Of a DNA stretch of 64,000 nt, positions 17,154-25,664 are shown one piece after another. The position numbers were made by a program, and so were the translations under genes. This stretch comes from Stenotrophomonas bentonitica. Its GTDB lineage: Bacteria > Pseudomonadota > Gammaproteobacteria > Xanthomonadales > Xanthomonadaceae. Below the pieces are notes generated by a model that did not search any database, was not told the origin of the DNA, and worked only from the letters and a program-made list of their open reading frames with translations. The stretch covers positions 2,356,001 to 2,420,000 of the forward strand of contig NZ_JAAZUH010000001.1 of the NCBI RefSeq assembly GCF_013185915.1, read 5' to 3'. The stretch's first letter is position 1; each line of letters starts with the position of its first letter.

Positions 17154-17543
17154 ATGAGCAGACTGACCGTGATTACCGACCGCGCCCTGGAGCGTGCACT
17201 GGATCTGGCAAGCAACGCCGGCGACGGCCTGAAGCATGCCGGCAGCCACCTGCGCCACCTCGGCCCGCAGGCGACCGACTGGATCAAGACCGGTGCGGCG
17301 CTCGGGGCGGTGAAGACCGGCAGCAAGGTCGCGGCCAAGGCCGTGCGTCGCAACCCGGCGGCGACCATCGCAGTGGCTGCGGTGGGCGTGGGCCTGCTGG
17401 GCTATGCGCTGTACCGCAAGCAGCAGAAGAAGAAGCTGGCCAACGGCCACGTCGTCAACGGCCAGGCCGAGCGCATCAATGCGCGCAACCGCCGCAACAC
17501 TACCGTGGTGGACGAACACAGCGACATCGGCAGCGACGCCTGA
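17154..17543 (+). CDS. small membrane-anchored hypothetical protein
   Basis: A 129-residue basic protein with one clear transmembrane helix (TIAVAAVGVGLLGYAL, about residues 77-92), followed by a short lysine-rich stretch and a polar tail ending in acidic residues. The N-terminal half is amphipathic and helical. The pattern is like the single-helix stress-associated envelope proteins of the DUF883/ElaB type, but I cannot assign it with confidence. It is a single gene with its own Rho-independent terminator 24 bases downstream. Confidence 0.65.
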   Translation: MSRLTVITDRALERALDLASNAGDGLKHAGSHLRHLGPQATDWIKTGAALGAVKTGSKVAAKAVRRNPAATIAVAAVGVGLLGYALYRKQQKKKLANGHVVNGQAERINARNRRNTTVVDEHSDIGSDA

Positions 17544-17566
17544 TTGTTGCATCAAACCGAATTGAG

Positions 17567-17594
17567 AAACCGCCGGCCTGCCCGGCGGTTTTTC
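17567..17594 (+). terminator. Rho-independent terminator
   Basis: AAACCGCCGG pairs with CCGGCGGTT around a short loop, followed by a T run. It closes the transcript of the small membrane protein. Confidence 0.85.
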
Positions 17595-17601
17595 TTTGCC
17601 G

Positions 17602-17668
17602 GTAGAGCCACGCCCTGCGTGGCTGCGATGTTGATCGGCACATTCAGCCACGCAGGGCGTGGCTCTAC
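17602..17668. repeat. inverted SMAG REP dimer
   Basis: GTAG 17602-17605 with stem 17606-17624, and the mirror unit 17646-17664 followed by CTAC 17665-17668. The same AGCCACGC subfamily occurs at 13475 and 16971. The right-hand head contains the stop codon of the pseudouridine synthase gene. Confidence 0.88.
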
Positions 17669-18201
17669 CGGAGGGTGTGCCATTCGCCGGGCTGCAGACC
17701 TTCGAGGCTGTGCGGCCCCATCGCCACGCGCACCAACCGCAATGTCGGCAATCCCACCGCTGCGGTCATGCGCCGCACCTGCCGGTTCCGTCCTTCGCGC
17801 AACGTGATCGCCAACCACGCATCCGGCACGGTCTTGCGAAACCGCACCGGCGGCATGCGTTCCCACAACGCCGGCGTCTCCAACCGCTCCACCCGCGCCG
17901 GCAAGGTCGGCCCGTCGTTCAATTGCACGCCACGGCGTAGCGCCTGCAACTGTTCGTCGCCAGGCGTGCCCTCCACCTGTACCCAGTAGGTCTTTTCTTC
18001 CTTGTGGCGTGGGTCGGTGAGCCGGTGCGCCAGCCGGCCATCGTCGGTCAGCAGCAGCAGGCCTTCACTGTCATAGTCCAGCCGCCCGGCCGCATACACG
18101 TCCGGCGGCAGCCCGAACCCGGCCAGCGTGGCACGCGGCGGCTGGCTGCTGTCGGTGAACTGGCACAGGACGTTGAACGGCTTGTTGAAGGCGATGAGCA
18201 T
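17665..18201 (-). CDS. pseudouridine synthase, RluE-like
   Basis: From the ATG at 18201 the protein has 178 residues and begins [15 protein letters not shown], the typical first strand of the RsuA/RluE group; an upstream ATG would add twelve unlikely residues. The catalytic motif [17 protein letters not shown] (about residues 37-53) carries the essential Asp. [23 protein letters not shown] near the C-terminus is the second family motif. RluE makes pseudouridine 2457 in 23S rRNA of E. coli; the same target is likely but unproven. The gene lacks the N-terminal S4 domain, as expected for RluE. TAG comes from a REP head. Confidence 0.88.
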   Translation of the reverse strand: MLIAFNKPFNVLCQFTDSSQPPRATLAGFGLPPDVYAAGRLDYDSEGLLLLTDDGRLAHRLTDPRHKEEKTYWVQVEGTPGDEQLQALRRGVQLNDGPTLPARVERLETPALWERMPPVRFRKTVPDAWLAITLREGRNRQVRRMTAAVGLPTLRLVRVAMGPHSLEGLQPGEWHTLR

Positions 18202-18254
18202 GGGTGGGACAGCAGCGACGGTGCGCCATTGTCCCACCCATCGAGGCTGCGGCG

Positions 18255-19109
18255 TTACGACTTCACGAAGCGCAGGGTCATGCGGTCGCTTTCGCCGATC
18301 GCCTTGTACTTCGCATCGTCTGCGGCGTCATGGTTGTTCACCGGCGGCAGGGTCCACACGCCGTTGGGGTGGTCCTTGGTGTCGCGCGGGTTGGTGTTGA
18401 TCTCGCTGGTGCCGGCCAGCTTGAACCCGGCCGCTTCGGCCATGGCGATCACCTGGGCCTGGCCGACGTAACCGCTCTTGTCGTCGGCGGGCACGTCGGT
18501 CTTGGCGCGGTGCTCGACCACCCCCAGCACGCCGCCCGGCTTGAGCACCTTGTAGAAGCCCTTGAACATGCCCTCGGCCTGGTTGGCGGTGCGCCAGTTG
18601 TGCACGTTGCGGAAGGTCAGTACCACGTCGGCCGAGTTGTCCGCGCCGAACGTGGGCGCGTTCGGGTCGAACTGCACCACCGTGGCCTTGTCGTACATGC
18701 CCGGGGTCGCCGCGAATTTCTTCTGCAGGCCGTCGATCTGGCGCTGCTGGTAGTCGCGGCCCTTGCCTTCGGCCACGGCCTTGGGATCGACCACGGCGGC
18801 CACGTAGGCGCCCTTGTCGCGCAGCAGCGGTGCCAGGATCTCCGAGTACCAGCCGCCACCGGGGGTGATTTCGACCACGGTCTTGCCCGGTTCCACGCCG
18901 AAGAAGGACAGTGTCTGCGCCGGGTGGCGGTACGCGTCGCGCTTCACGTTGGCCGGGTCGCGGCCCTTGCCGTCGACGGCAGCCTGCACGGCCGGGGTGA
19001 TGGCGACCTGGGCGTTGGCGCCGGCCGGCTTGATCGCCATGGCGGGGGCCGCGAGCAGCAGGGTGGAGACGGTGAACAGGCAGGCACAGCTGAGCGAACG
19101 GGCTTTCAT
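18255..19109 (-). CDS. exported SAM-dependent methyltransferase-like protein
   Basis: The 284-residue product starts with a convincing signal peptide ([18 protein letters not shown]) and then shows a class I methyltransferase core: [21 protein letters not shown] (motif I, about residues 75-95), a [11 protein letters not shown] segment in place of motif IV near 162-172, and [13 protein letters not shown]. It belongs to the group annotated as predicted methyltransferase (COG4798). A periplasmic location is odd because SAM is cytoplasmic, so either the activity is lost or the substrate is bound before export. It is divergent from the aldo/keto reductase gene. Confidence 0.8.
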   Translation of the reverse strand: MKARSLSCACLFTVSTLLLAAPAMAIKPAGANAQVAITPAVQAAVDGKGRDPANVKRDAYRHPAQTLSFFGVEPGKTVVEITPGGGWYSEILAPLLRDKGAYVAAVVDPKAVAEGKGRDYQQRQIDGLQKKFAATPGMYDKATVVQFDPNAPTFGADNSADVVLTFRNVHNWRTANQAEGMFKGFYKVLKPGGVLGVVEHRAKTDVPADDKSGYVGQAQVIAMAEAAGFKLAGTSEINTNPRDTKDHPNGVWTLPPVNNHDAADDAKYKAIGESDRMTLRFVKS

Positions 19110-19283
19110 CGAATCACCTACGGTGGACGGGATGCGGCGAGCCTAGCAGCCGCGATGTCAAAGGTGTTCACAAAACGTTAGTGCAGTGCAGCGAAGCGGA
19201 ACACTGTTTTGTGGCCGGCGCCGCAGCGGTGTCATGGACGGGCACTTATGCTGTGACTCTTGCTTTGGATTGGAGGATTGCCC

Positions 19284-20234
19284 ATGACTGCACCCCGCGA
19301 ACTCGGCCGTTCCGGCCTGAAGGTGCTTCCCATCGCGTTCGGCGGCAATGTGTTTGGCTGGGGTGCGGACGAGAAGACCTCGTTCGCACTGCTCGATGCG
19401 TTCGTCGACGCCGGCTACAACCTGGTCGACACCGCCGATGTGTATTCGGCCTGGGTACCGGGCAACCAGGGCGGCGAGTCCGAAGCGATCCTGGGCCGCT
19501 GGTTCCAGCGCAGCGGCAAGCGCGACAAGGTGGTACTGGCCACCAAGGTCGCCAAGTGGGCCGAACACCCGGGGCTGTCGGCCGACAACATCAGCGCGGC
19601 AGTGGAGGATTCGTTGCGTCGTTTGCAGACCGATGTGATCGACCTGTACCAGGCGCACGAAGACGACGAGTCCACGCCGCTGGAAACCACGCTCGCCGCG
19701 TTCGGCCGGCTGATCGAACAAGGCAAGGTGCGCGCGATTGGCGCGTCCAACTACAGCGCCGCGCGGCTGCAGGCGGCGTTGAAGGTCTCCGAGGATTACA
19801 AGCTGCCGCGTTATGAGACGCTGCAGCCGGAGTACAACCTGTATGACCGCGCCGGTTACGAAGACGGGTTGGAGGCGGTGGCGCGCGAACATGGGCTGGG
19901 CGTGATCAGCTACTACTCGCTGGCCAGCGGCTTCCTGACCGGCAAGTACCGCAGCGCCGATGATGCGGGCAAGAGCAGTTCGCGCGGCAGCAGCGTGGTG
20001 GGCAAGTACGTGAACCCGCGCGGCCTGCGCATCCTGCAGGCGCTGGATGACGTGGCCGGCAGCCACAAGGCGACGCCGGCGCAGGTGGCGATTGCGTGGT
20101 TGATCGCGCGGCCGGGCATTACCGCGCCGATTGTGAGCGCCACCAGCGTGGCGCAGCTGCAGGACGTACTGGCCGCGGCGAAGGTAGACCTGACCGCAGA
20201 AGACGTAGCCCAATTGGAGTCCGCAAGCGCGTAG
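19284..20234 (+). CDS. aldo/keto reductase
   Basis: I place the start at 19284 (MTAPRELG), with GGAGG nine bases upstream, rather than at the ATG eight codons earlier. The 316-residue (alpha/beta)8 protein has the family tetrad Asp49, Tyr54 (DTADVYSAW), Lys88 (LATKVAKW) and His125 (LYQAHEDD). IGASNYSAARLQAAL and the NADPH-contact region ITAPIVSATSVAQLQDVL are also present. It probably reduces aldehydes or ketones with NADPH; the substrate is unknown. The stop codon is the TAG within the GTAG head of the REP dimer that follows. Confidence 0.88.
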   Translation: MTAPRELGRSGLKVLPIAFGGNVFGWGADEKTSFALLDAFVDAGYNLVDTADVYSAWVPGNQGGESEAILGRWFQRSGKRDKVVLATKVAKWAEHPGLSADNISAAVEDSLRRLQTDVIDLYQAHEDDESTPLETTLAAFGRLIEQGKVRAIGASNYSAARLQAALKVSEDYKLPRYETLQPEYNLYDRAGYEDGLEAVAREHGLGVISYYSLASGFLTGKYRSADDAGKSSSRGSSVVGKYVNPRGLRILQALDDVAGSHKATPAQVAIAWLIARPGITAPIVSATSVAQLQDVLAAAKVDLTAEDVAQLESASA

Positions 20235-20301
20235 TGCCGGCCGTTGGCCGGCTCTGCACGGGGTCTGGCATCGCCTGGAGCCGGCCAGCGGCCGGCACTA
20301 C
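20231..20301. repeat. SMAG REP dimer spanning from stop codon to stop codon
   Basis: GTAG 20231-20234 with a TGCCGGCC/GGCCGGC stem, then the mirror unit GCCGGCC/GGCCGGCA followed by CTAC 20298-20301. The left TAG (20232-20234) ends the aldo/keto reductase gene and the right one (complement of 20298-20300) ends the opposing oxidoreductase gene. The repeat therefore fills the convergent gap completely. Confidence 0.9.
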
Positions 20302-21203
20302 GGGGTTGCCGGATCTTCCGCGATCAACGCGTGGTGCAGGCTGACGCCTGCACGCACGCCTTCGGCGCTGGCCAGGGTGATGTTGCCCATCACGGTGGCA
20401 TCGCCGGCCGCGTACACGCCGGGCACCGTGGTCTGCTTCTGCGCGTCCACGCGGATCAGCACGCCAACCGGGCTTTCATCCAGTTCGCAGCCCAGCTGCT
20501 CCACCAGCGGCGATGCCATCTGCTGGCGCGCGCTGACGAACAGGGCACGCAGGTCGATGCGGCGGCCGTCGGCCAACAGCACCGCGCTCAGTTGCGGGGC
20601 CTCGCCTTCGAGCGCGACCACCTGTTCGGTTTCGATGCGCACACCGCGCCGCTGCAGGGTGGCAAGGGTCTCCTCGTCGAAGCTCATGCCGTGCGCGAAC
20701 AGGGTGACTTGGCCCCAGTCGGCGAGCACGCCGGCCATCATGCTGGACAGTGCATGGCCGCCGAGCAGGCCGATCTGGCCGCCGCCGATCTCATAGCCGT
20801 GGCAGTAAGGACAGTGCAGCACGCTGTGGCCCCAGCGCTCGGCCAGCCCGGGCAGGTCGGGCAGTACGTCGCGGATGCCGGTGGCAAGCAACAGCTTGCG
20901 TGCCGCCCAGGTTTCACCACCGGCGCTGGTGACCGCAAAGCCATCGACCGTGGGCTGCGCGTCGATGACGGTTTCGGTGGCCCAGCGCACGGTGGAGTAG
21001 TCCAGCAGCTGTGCCTTGGCCTGGCGCAGCAGATCGCTGCCGGCGATGCCGTCCAGGCCGAGCACGCCATGCGAATGGCTGGAGAAGCGGTTGCGCGGCA
21101 GCCCGCTGTCGACCACCAGCACGCTGCGACGCGCACGCGCCAGCATCATCGCGGCGGACAGGCCGGCGAAACTGCCGCCGACGATCACGGCATCAAAGCT
21201 CAT
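20298..21203 (-). CDS. thioredoxin-reductase-like FAD/NAD(P) oxidoreductase
   Basis: The 301-residue flavoprotein starts MSFDAVIVGGSFAGLSAAMML, the FAD-binding fold. The redox motif is CPYCHGYE with Cys131 and Cys134, as in the dithiol-oxidase/TrxR-like group rather than the CATC of classical TrxB. A second nucleotide loop (IGLLGGHALSS) and the FAD motif VYAAGDATVMGNITLASAEG near residue 275 complete the fold. The physiological dithiol substrate is unknown. The start overlaps the end of the Rrf2 regulator gene by 11 bases, so the two form an operon. TAG is provided by the REP head. Confidence 0.87.
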   Translation of the reverse strand: MSFDAVIVGGSFAGLSAAMMLARARRSVLVVDSGLPRNRFSSHSHGVLGLDGIAGSDLLRQAKAQLLDYSTVRWATETVIDAQPTVDGFAVTSAGGETWAARKLLLATGIRDVLPDLPGLAERWGHSVLHCPYCHGYEIGGGQIGLLGGHALSSMMAGVLADWGQVTLFAHGMSFDEETLATLQRRGVRIETEQVVALEGEAPQLSAVLLADGRRIDLRALFVSARQQMASPLVEQLGCELDESPVGVLIRVDAQKQTTVPGVYAAGDATVMGNITLASAEGVRAGVSLHHALIAEDPATP

Positions 21204-21645
21204 GCGGAACTCCTGCTGCATGGTGGGCCAGGTGCTGGGCGAAGGCCTCGCCCAGGGTGGCCAGGGTGGTGGCACGCAGGCGGGCTTCGAGCAATGCCTG
21301 CGCCTGTTGGTAGCTTTCATCCAGGGCGGTGTTGACCACCTGCTGCACCGGGCAGCCCCGGCCGGTTTCGCGCACGCCGGTGTGCAGCAGCGCGGGCGAG
21401 CCGATCGCACGGTAGACGTCGTGCAGGGTGATGCTGGCCGGGTCGCGCGCGAGCTGGCTGCCACCGCCATGGCCGCGCGCGGTGTGCACCAGCCCGCCCT
21501 TGTGCAGGGCGGCGAGCAGGCGCCGGATCACCACCGGGTGGGTCGGCAGGCAGGTCGCAAGCTGCTCGGAGGTGCGCGGTCCGGCCTGGCCAACCAGGTG
21601 GGCCATGATGTGGAGCGCGTCGGAAAACTGGTTGCTGGATTTCAT
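21193..21645 (-). CDS. Rrf2 family transcriptional regulator
   Basis: A 150-residue regulator with an N-terminal winged helix (FSDALHIMAHL, then TSEQLATCLPTHPVVIRRLLAALHKGGLVHTARGHGGGSQLARDP), the classical Rrf2 DNA-binding segment. Only one cysteine (in GRGCPVQQVV, near residue 98) lies in the region where IscR and NsrR carry a three-Cys Fe-S cluster, so cluster binding is unlikely and a thiol-based switch is possible. It is the first gene of an operon with the TrxR-like protein. A perfect inverted repeat overlaps its own start codon, which suggests autorepression. Confidence 0.88.
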   Translation of the reverse strand: MKSSNQFSDALHIMAHLVGQAGPRTSEQLATCLPTHPVVIRRLLAALHKGGLVHTARGHGGGSQLARDPASITLHDVYRAIGSPALLHTGVRETGRGCPVQQVVNTALDESYQQAQALLEARLRATTLATLGEAFAQHLAHHAAGVPHEL

Positions 21646-21664
21646 GTAACAACGATAGTTACAT
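21644..21664. promoter_or_regulatory. palindromic operator at the Rrf2 gene start
   Basis: ATGTAAC and GTTACAT form a perfect 7-base inverted repeat separated by seven bases. The left arm overlaps the Rrf2 start codon (complement of 21643-21645). This is the position expected for an autoregulatory site. Confidence 0.7.
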
Positions 21665-21680
21665 ATTTGGCAGCCGTTGG

Positions 21681-21707
21681 GTAGCGTCGGCCGTTGGTCG
21701 ACGCTAC
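21681..21707. repeat. SMAG-type REP with GTAG on both sides
   Basis: GTAG 21681-21684, stem CGTCGGCC/GGTCGACG with a 3-base loop, then CTAC 21704-21707. It lies between the diverging Rrf2 promoter and the end of the LysR gene, and provides the LysR stop codon. Confidence 0.82.
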
Positions 21708-22606
21708 CGGAGAAACGCCTTGCCCGTGAGGTTGTCTGCCAGGTGATCCAGGAAGCTGGTGATCCGCGCCGATACCGCCGTGTTGCGGTAGTAGACGGCG
21801 TGGATGGGCTGGCGCACCTCCACGGTGAGGGCGGGCAGCACCTGGATAAGGGTGCCGGCATCGCGGTCGCGCTGGGTCATGAAGTCGGACAGGCAGACCA
21901 TGCCGGCGCCTTCCAGCGCCAGCCGGCGCAGGGTTTCACCACTGGACACCGCCACCGCCGGGCGGATGTACAGCAGCGCGTCGGTGTTTCCGGGCAGCGG
22001 CCAGTGGTTGAGCGAGTCGGGTTCGTTGAAGCCGAGCAGTGCGTGCCCGGCCAGGTCGTCCACGGTCTGCGGCGTGCCGTGCGCGGCCAGGTAGGCAGGA
22101 CTGGCCAGCACCCGCAGGCGGCTGTGCGCGAGCGGGCGCGCATGCAGGGTGGAGTCGGCCAGCGGGCCGATCCGGATCGCCACGTCGGTGCGGCGTTCGA
22201 GCAGGTCGATGTAGCGCTCGCTGCTGTTGAGTTCCAGCTGCACCTCGGGGTACCGCGCACGGTAGCCGGCCACCAGCGGGGCGATCACGTGCAGCACGAA
22301 CGGGGTGGCCGCATCCACGCGCAGCCGCCCGGCCGGACGTTGCCGGCGCGCGGCGACCTGCTCTTCCGCTGCTTCGACCGAGGCCACGATGGCACGGGCC
22401 TGGGCGAGGAAGGCGTCGCCTTCTTCGGTGAGCTGCAGGCGCCGGGTGGTGCGGGTCAGCAGCGTGGTGCCGAGCTTTTCCTCCAGCCGCGCCAACGCGC
22501 GGCTGACCCCGGAAGTGGTCTGGCCCAGCTGCTCGGCGGCAGCGGTGATCGAGCCGCTGTCGATCACGGCGATGAACGCCTGCATTTCATCGAGGGTGGT
22601 CTTCAT
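21704..22606 (-). CDS. LysR family transcriptional regulator
   Basis: I start at 22606 (MKTTLDEMQAFIAVIDSGS) because the longer ORF adds a non-native stretch. The 300-residue protein has the N-terminal winged helix (SITAAAEQLGQTTSGVSRALARLEEKLGTTLLTRTTRRLQLTEEG, about residues 14-58) and a substrate-binding domain with the LysR fold. It is divergently transcribed from the MFS transporter gene across about 107 bases, so it most likely controls that gene. The stop is TAG from a REP head. Confidence 0.9.
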   Translation of the reverse strand: MKTTLDEMQAFIAVIDSGSITAAAEQLGQTTSGVSRALARLEEKLGTTLLTRTTRRLQLTEEGDAFLAQARAIVASVEAAEEQVAARRQRPAGRLRVDAATPFVLHVIAPLVAGYRARYPEVQLELNSSERYIDLLERRTDVAIRIGPLADSTLHARPLAHSRLRVLASPAYLAAHGTPQTVDDLAGHALLGFNEPDSLNHWPLPGNTDALLYIRPAVAVSSGETLRRLALEGAGMVCLSDFMTQRDRDAGTLIQVLPALTVEVRQPIHAVYYRNTAVSARITSFLDHLADNLTGKAFLR

Positions 22607-22713
22607 ACCGCCTATTATTGACCATGAAGCAAGAGTCATTGGCGTGAAGACCGGTTTTTCGGCAAGAGTGCGGCGCGCAGACTGCGCACCTCCTTCTTCC
22701 ACCGGTAACCGTC

Positions 22714-23928
22714 ATGTCCCGTGGCATTCCCTTGGCCTTGTTGGCGCTCACGCTCGGTGCGTACGCCATCGGCACCACTGAATTCGTCATCGTCGGGCTG
22801 GTCCCGACCATCGCCACCGACCTGGGCGTGTCCCTGCCCTCGGCGGGCCTGCTGGTCTCCCTGTACGCGCTGGGCGTGGCCGTAGGCGCACCGGTACTGA
22901 CCGCGCTGACCGGGCGGGTGCCGCGCAAGACGCTGCTGGTGGCCTTGATGGTGCTGTTCACCCTGGGCAACGTGATCGCGTGGATGGCGCCCAGCTACGG
23001 GTCGCTGATCGTGGCGCGGGTGCTGACCGGCCTGGCCCACGGCGTGTTCTTTTCGATCGGCTCGATCATCGCCACCTCGGTGGTGCCGAAGGAGAAGGCC
23101 GCCAGCGCCATCGCGATCATGTTCACCGGGCTGACCGTGGCGCTGGTCACCGGCGTGCCGCTGGGCACCTTCATCGGCCAGCACCTGGGCTGGCGCGCCA
23201 CCTTCCTGGCGGTCGCCGCGCTCGGCGTGGTCGCGCTGCTCGGCAGCCTGCTGTTCGTGCCGCGCAACCTGCAGCGCAGCAAGCCGGCCACCTTCGGCCA
23301 GCAGCTGGCGGTGCTGGCGCAGCCGCGCCTGCTGCTGGTGTACGCGATCACCGCGCTGGGCTACGGCGGTACCTTCCTGTCGTTCACCTACCTGGCCTCG
23401 ATCCTGCAGGACGTCACCGGCTTCTCGCCGAACGCGGTGAGCCTGGTGCTGCTGGTGTACGGCGTCTCGGTGGCGGTCGGCAACCTGTGGGGCGGCCGAC
23501 TGGCCGACCGCCGCGGCCCGGTGCCGGCGCTGAAGCTGATTTTCGGGTTGTTGGCACTGGTGCTGTTCGCGCTGACCTTCACCGCGCACAACACGTGGCT
23601 GGTGCTGCTCACGGTACTGGCGCTGGGCGCGGTGGCGTTCGGCAACGTGCCGGGCCTGCAGGTGTATGTGGTCAAGCAGGCGCAGCGCTTCGCCCCGCAG
23701 GCGGCAGACGTGGCCTCGGGCCTGAACATCGCCGCGTTCAACGTCGGCATCGCAATGGGCGCCTCGCTCGGCGGCCTGGTAGTGGACCACCTGGGGCTGA
23801 TGCACACGCCGTGGCTGGGCGCGCTGGTGGTGCTGGGTGCGCTGGGTCTGACCGTGCTGAGCGGCCGGCTGGATCGCCGCGACGGTGTTGCCGAACGCGC
23901 AGAAGGCCTCGTGGTCGCCGCGCATTGA
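22714..23928 (+). CDS. MFS transporter, DHA1 family (arabinose-efflux/YdhP-like)
   Basis: A 404-residue major facilitator with twelve predicted helices. The start [34 protein letters not shown] is characteristic of the YdhP/AraJ-like drug:H+ antiporter group, and the loop 2-3 motif GRVPRKTLL is at about residues 69-77. It probably exports small hydrophobic or sugar-like compounds by proton antiport. The LysR gene on the opposite side of the promoter is its likely regulator, and dkgB follows in the same direction 70 bases later. Confidence 0.88.
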   Translation: MSRGIPLALLALTLGAYAIGTTEFVIVGLVPTIATDLGVSLPSAGLLVSLYALGVAVGAPVLTALTGRVPRKTLLVALMVLFTLGNVIAWMAPSYGSLIVARVLTGLAHGVFFSIGSIIATSVVPKEKAASAIAIMFTGLTVALVTGVPLGTFIGQHLGWRATFLAVAALGVVALLGSLLFVPRNLQRSKPATFGQQLAVLAQPRLLLVYAITALGYGGTFLSFTYLASILQDVTGFSPNAVSLVLLVYGVSVAVGNLWGGRLADRRGPVPALKLIFGLLALVLFALTFTAHNTWLVLLTVLALGAVAFGNVPGLQVYVVKQAQRFAPQAADVASGLNIAAFNVGIAMGASLGGLVVDHLGLMHTPWLGALVVLGALGLTVLSGRLDRRDGVAERAEGLVVAAH

Positions 23929-23998
23929 TCGGTTCGATTTCCCTCGTTTAACAGTGCCCGGCGTAGCCTGCACTGCCCTCCCCCCTGAAGGAGTTTCC

Positions 23999-24802
23999 AT
24001 GAGCATTCCCGCATTTGGCCTCGGCACCTTCCGCCTGAAAGGCCAGACCGTCATCGACTCGGTCCGCAACGCATTGGACGTGGGCTACCGCGCCATCGAC
24101 ACCGCGCAGATCTACGGCAATGAAGCCGAGGTCGGCCAGGCCATCGCCGAGTCCGGCGTGGCGCGCGGGGACCTGTTCCTCACCACCAAGATCTGGATCG
24201 CCAGCTTCCAGCACGACGCGTTGCTGGAAAGCCTGCGCGAGAGCCTGCGCAAGCTGCGCACCGACCATGTCGACCTGACCCTGATCCACTGGCCGTCGCC
24301 GAACGACGCGGTGCCGATGGCCGAGTACCTCGGGGCGCTGAAGCAGGCGAAGGACGAAGGACTGACCCGGCAGATCGGCATCTCCAACTTCACCATCGCG
24401 CTGACCCGCCAGGCCATTGAGATCCTCGGTGCCGATGCCATCGCCACCAACCAGGTCGAGGTCCACCCGTACCTGCAGAACCGTGCGCTGATCGCATTCC
24501 TGCGCGAACAGGGCATCCATGTCACCGCGTACATGAGCCTGGCCTATGGCGAGGTGCTGAAGGACCCGGTGATCCAGGCGATTGCCGACCGCCACGACGC
24601 CACCCCGGCGCAGGTGGCACTGGCCTGGGCGCTGCAGCAGGGCTTCGCGGTGATTCCGTCGTCCACCCGTCGCGAGAACCTGGCCAGCAACCTGCTGGCG
24701 GCGGACCTGACGTTGACCGACGAGGACATGGCGCAGATTGCGACGCTGGATCGCGGGCATCGGTTGGCGAACCCGGAGGGGATTGCGCCGGCGTGGGATT
24801 GA
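23999..24802 (+). CDS. dkgB: 2,5-didehydrogluconate reductase DkgB
   Basis: From the ATG at 23999 (AAGGAG box upstream) the protein has 267 residues, the same length I remember for E. coli DkgB, with near-identical blocks such as [32 protein letters not shown] and [11 protein letters not shown]. The aldo/keto reductase tetrad is Asp34, Tyr39, Lys64 and His97. It reduces 2,5-diketo-D-gluconate, and more widely methylglyoxal and other aldehydes, with NADPH. It may share a transcript with the MFS gene. Confidence 0.92.
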   Translation: MSIPAFGLGTFRLKGQTVIDSVRNALDVGYRAIDTAQIYGNEAEVGQAIAESGVARGDLFLTTKIWIASFQHDALLESLRESLRKLRTDHVDLTLIHWPSPNDAVPMAEYLGALKQAKDEGLTRQIGISNFTIALTRQAIEILGADAIATNQVEVHPYLQNRALIAFLREQGIHVTAYMSLAYGEVLKDPVIQAIADRHDATPAQVALAWALQQGFAVIPSSTRRENLASNLLAADLTLTDEDMAQIATLDRGHRLANPEGIAPAWD

Positions 24803-24867
24803 GGGCGGTCAGGTGCAGCGTTTCGTTTGTGGGTCATGCCACAACGGGATGTTGCACCGTTATCGGC

Positions 24868-24890
24868 GGTCGATCGGGATGCGACCCTAC
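24868..24890 (-). repeat. GTAG-headed REP-like hairpin, divergent sequence
   Basis: GGTCG and CGACC pair around a nine-base loop and are followed by CTAC (24887-24890). The stem is shorter than in the SMAG units elsewhere, so it is probably another GTAG-headed repeat family. It lies between dkgB and the convergent hydrolase gene. Confidence 0.55.
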
Positions 24891-24908
24891 CGGGTAAATC
24901 CGCGCACG

Positions 24909-25598
24909 TCAGGCCAGCAACCACTCCCGCATGGCGTTGCTGACTTCTTCCGGCTTCTCCATCGGTGCGAGGTGGCCGCAGTCGGGAATCACCACCAGGG
25001 TTGAGCCGGGGACCAGCGCGTGCATCTCCTCGCTGATCGGCAGCGGGGTGATGCGGTCGTTGGCACCGCAGACGATCAGAAGCGGGTCGCGGTAGCCGGC
25101 CAGCACGTCGTGGCCGTCGCTGCGCTCGAGGGCGCTCTGGCGCAGGAAGACCTCGGCGCCCAGGCGCGCGGTCATGTCGCGCACGCGCTGCACCAGTACG
25201 TAGTCGTCCAGCCGCGAGGCGTCGATGTAGCTGCGCATCAGCTTGTCGCCGAAGCCATGGAAGGTACCGGGCAGGCGCACGCTGGCGCGCTGGCTCTGGC
25301 GCTGGGCGGCGCGCTCGGGCGAGTCGGCATGGATGGAGGTGTCGATCAGCGCCAGCCGCAGCACGCGTTCTGGCGCTACGCGCAGGATCTGCTGGGCGAC
25401 GAACCCGCCCAGCGAGAAGCCGGCCAGGGCGAAACGCGGCGGCGCCTGCGCCAGCACGTCGTCGACCACGGCCTGCAGGGTTTCGCCCCTTGTCTGATCG
25501 CCCACGGTGCAGTCGGCGATGTCCGCGATCTGCGCGCGCCATAGTTCGGCGTCGTTGAGCAGGCCGGGCAGCAGCAACAGGGGAGTGCGTTCGGTCAT
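24909..25598 (-). CDS. alpha/beta hydrolase
   Basis: A 229-residue cytosolic hydrolase without a signal peptide. The oxyanion region is LLLLPGLLNDAELW (7-20), the nucleophile elbow is GFSLGG with Ser62, the acid is probably the Asp of CGANDRITP near 183, and the base is the His of PDCGHLAPMEKP near 209. It resembles small esterase/BioH/MhpC-like enzymes. The substrate is unknown. Confidence 0.85.
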   Translation of the reverse strand: MTERTPLLLLPGLLNDAELWRAQIADIADCTVGDQTRGETLQAVVDDVLAQAPPRFALAGFSLGGFVAQQILRVAPERVLRLALIDTSIHADSPERAAQRQSQRASVRLPGTFHGFGDKLMRSYIDASRLDDYVLVQRVRDMTARLGAEVFLRQSALERSDGHDVLAGYRDPLLIVCGANDRITPLPISEEMHALVPGSTLVVIPDCGHLAPMEKPEEVSNAMREWLLA

Positions 25599-25664
25599 GC
25601 GGCCATTGTCGGCGATCCTGCCGGCAATGGCGTCTTGCCACCGGTCCTGTGTGTTCCGCCCCGG

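Noticed and set aside
14375..17368. Upstream extension that would make tatD 1269 residues long
   Set aside because: The extension is antisense to hrpB; TatD family sequence starts exactly at the ATG at 14374.
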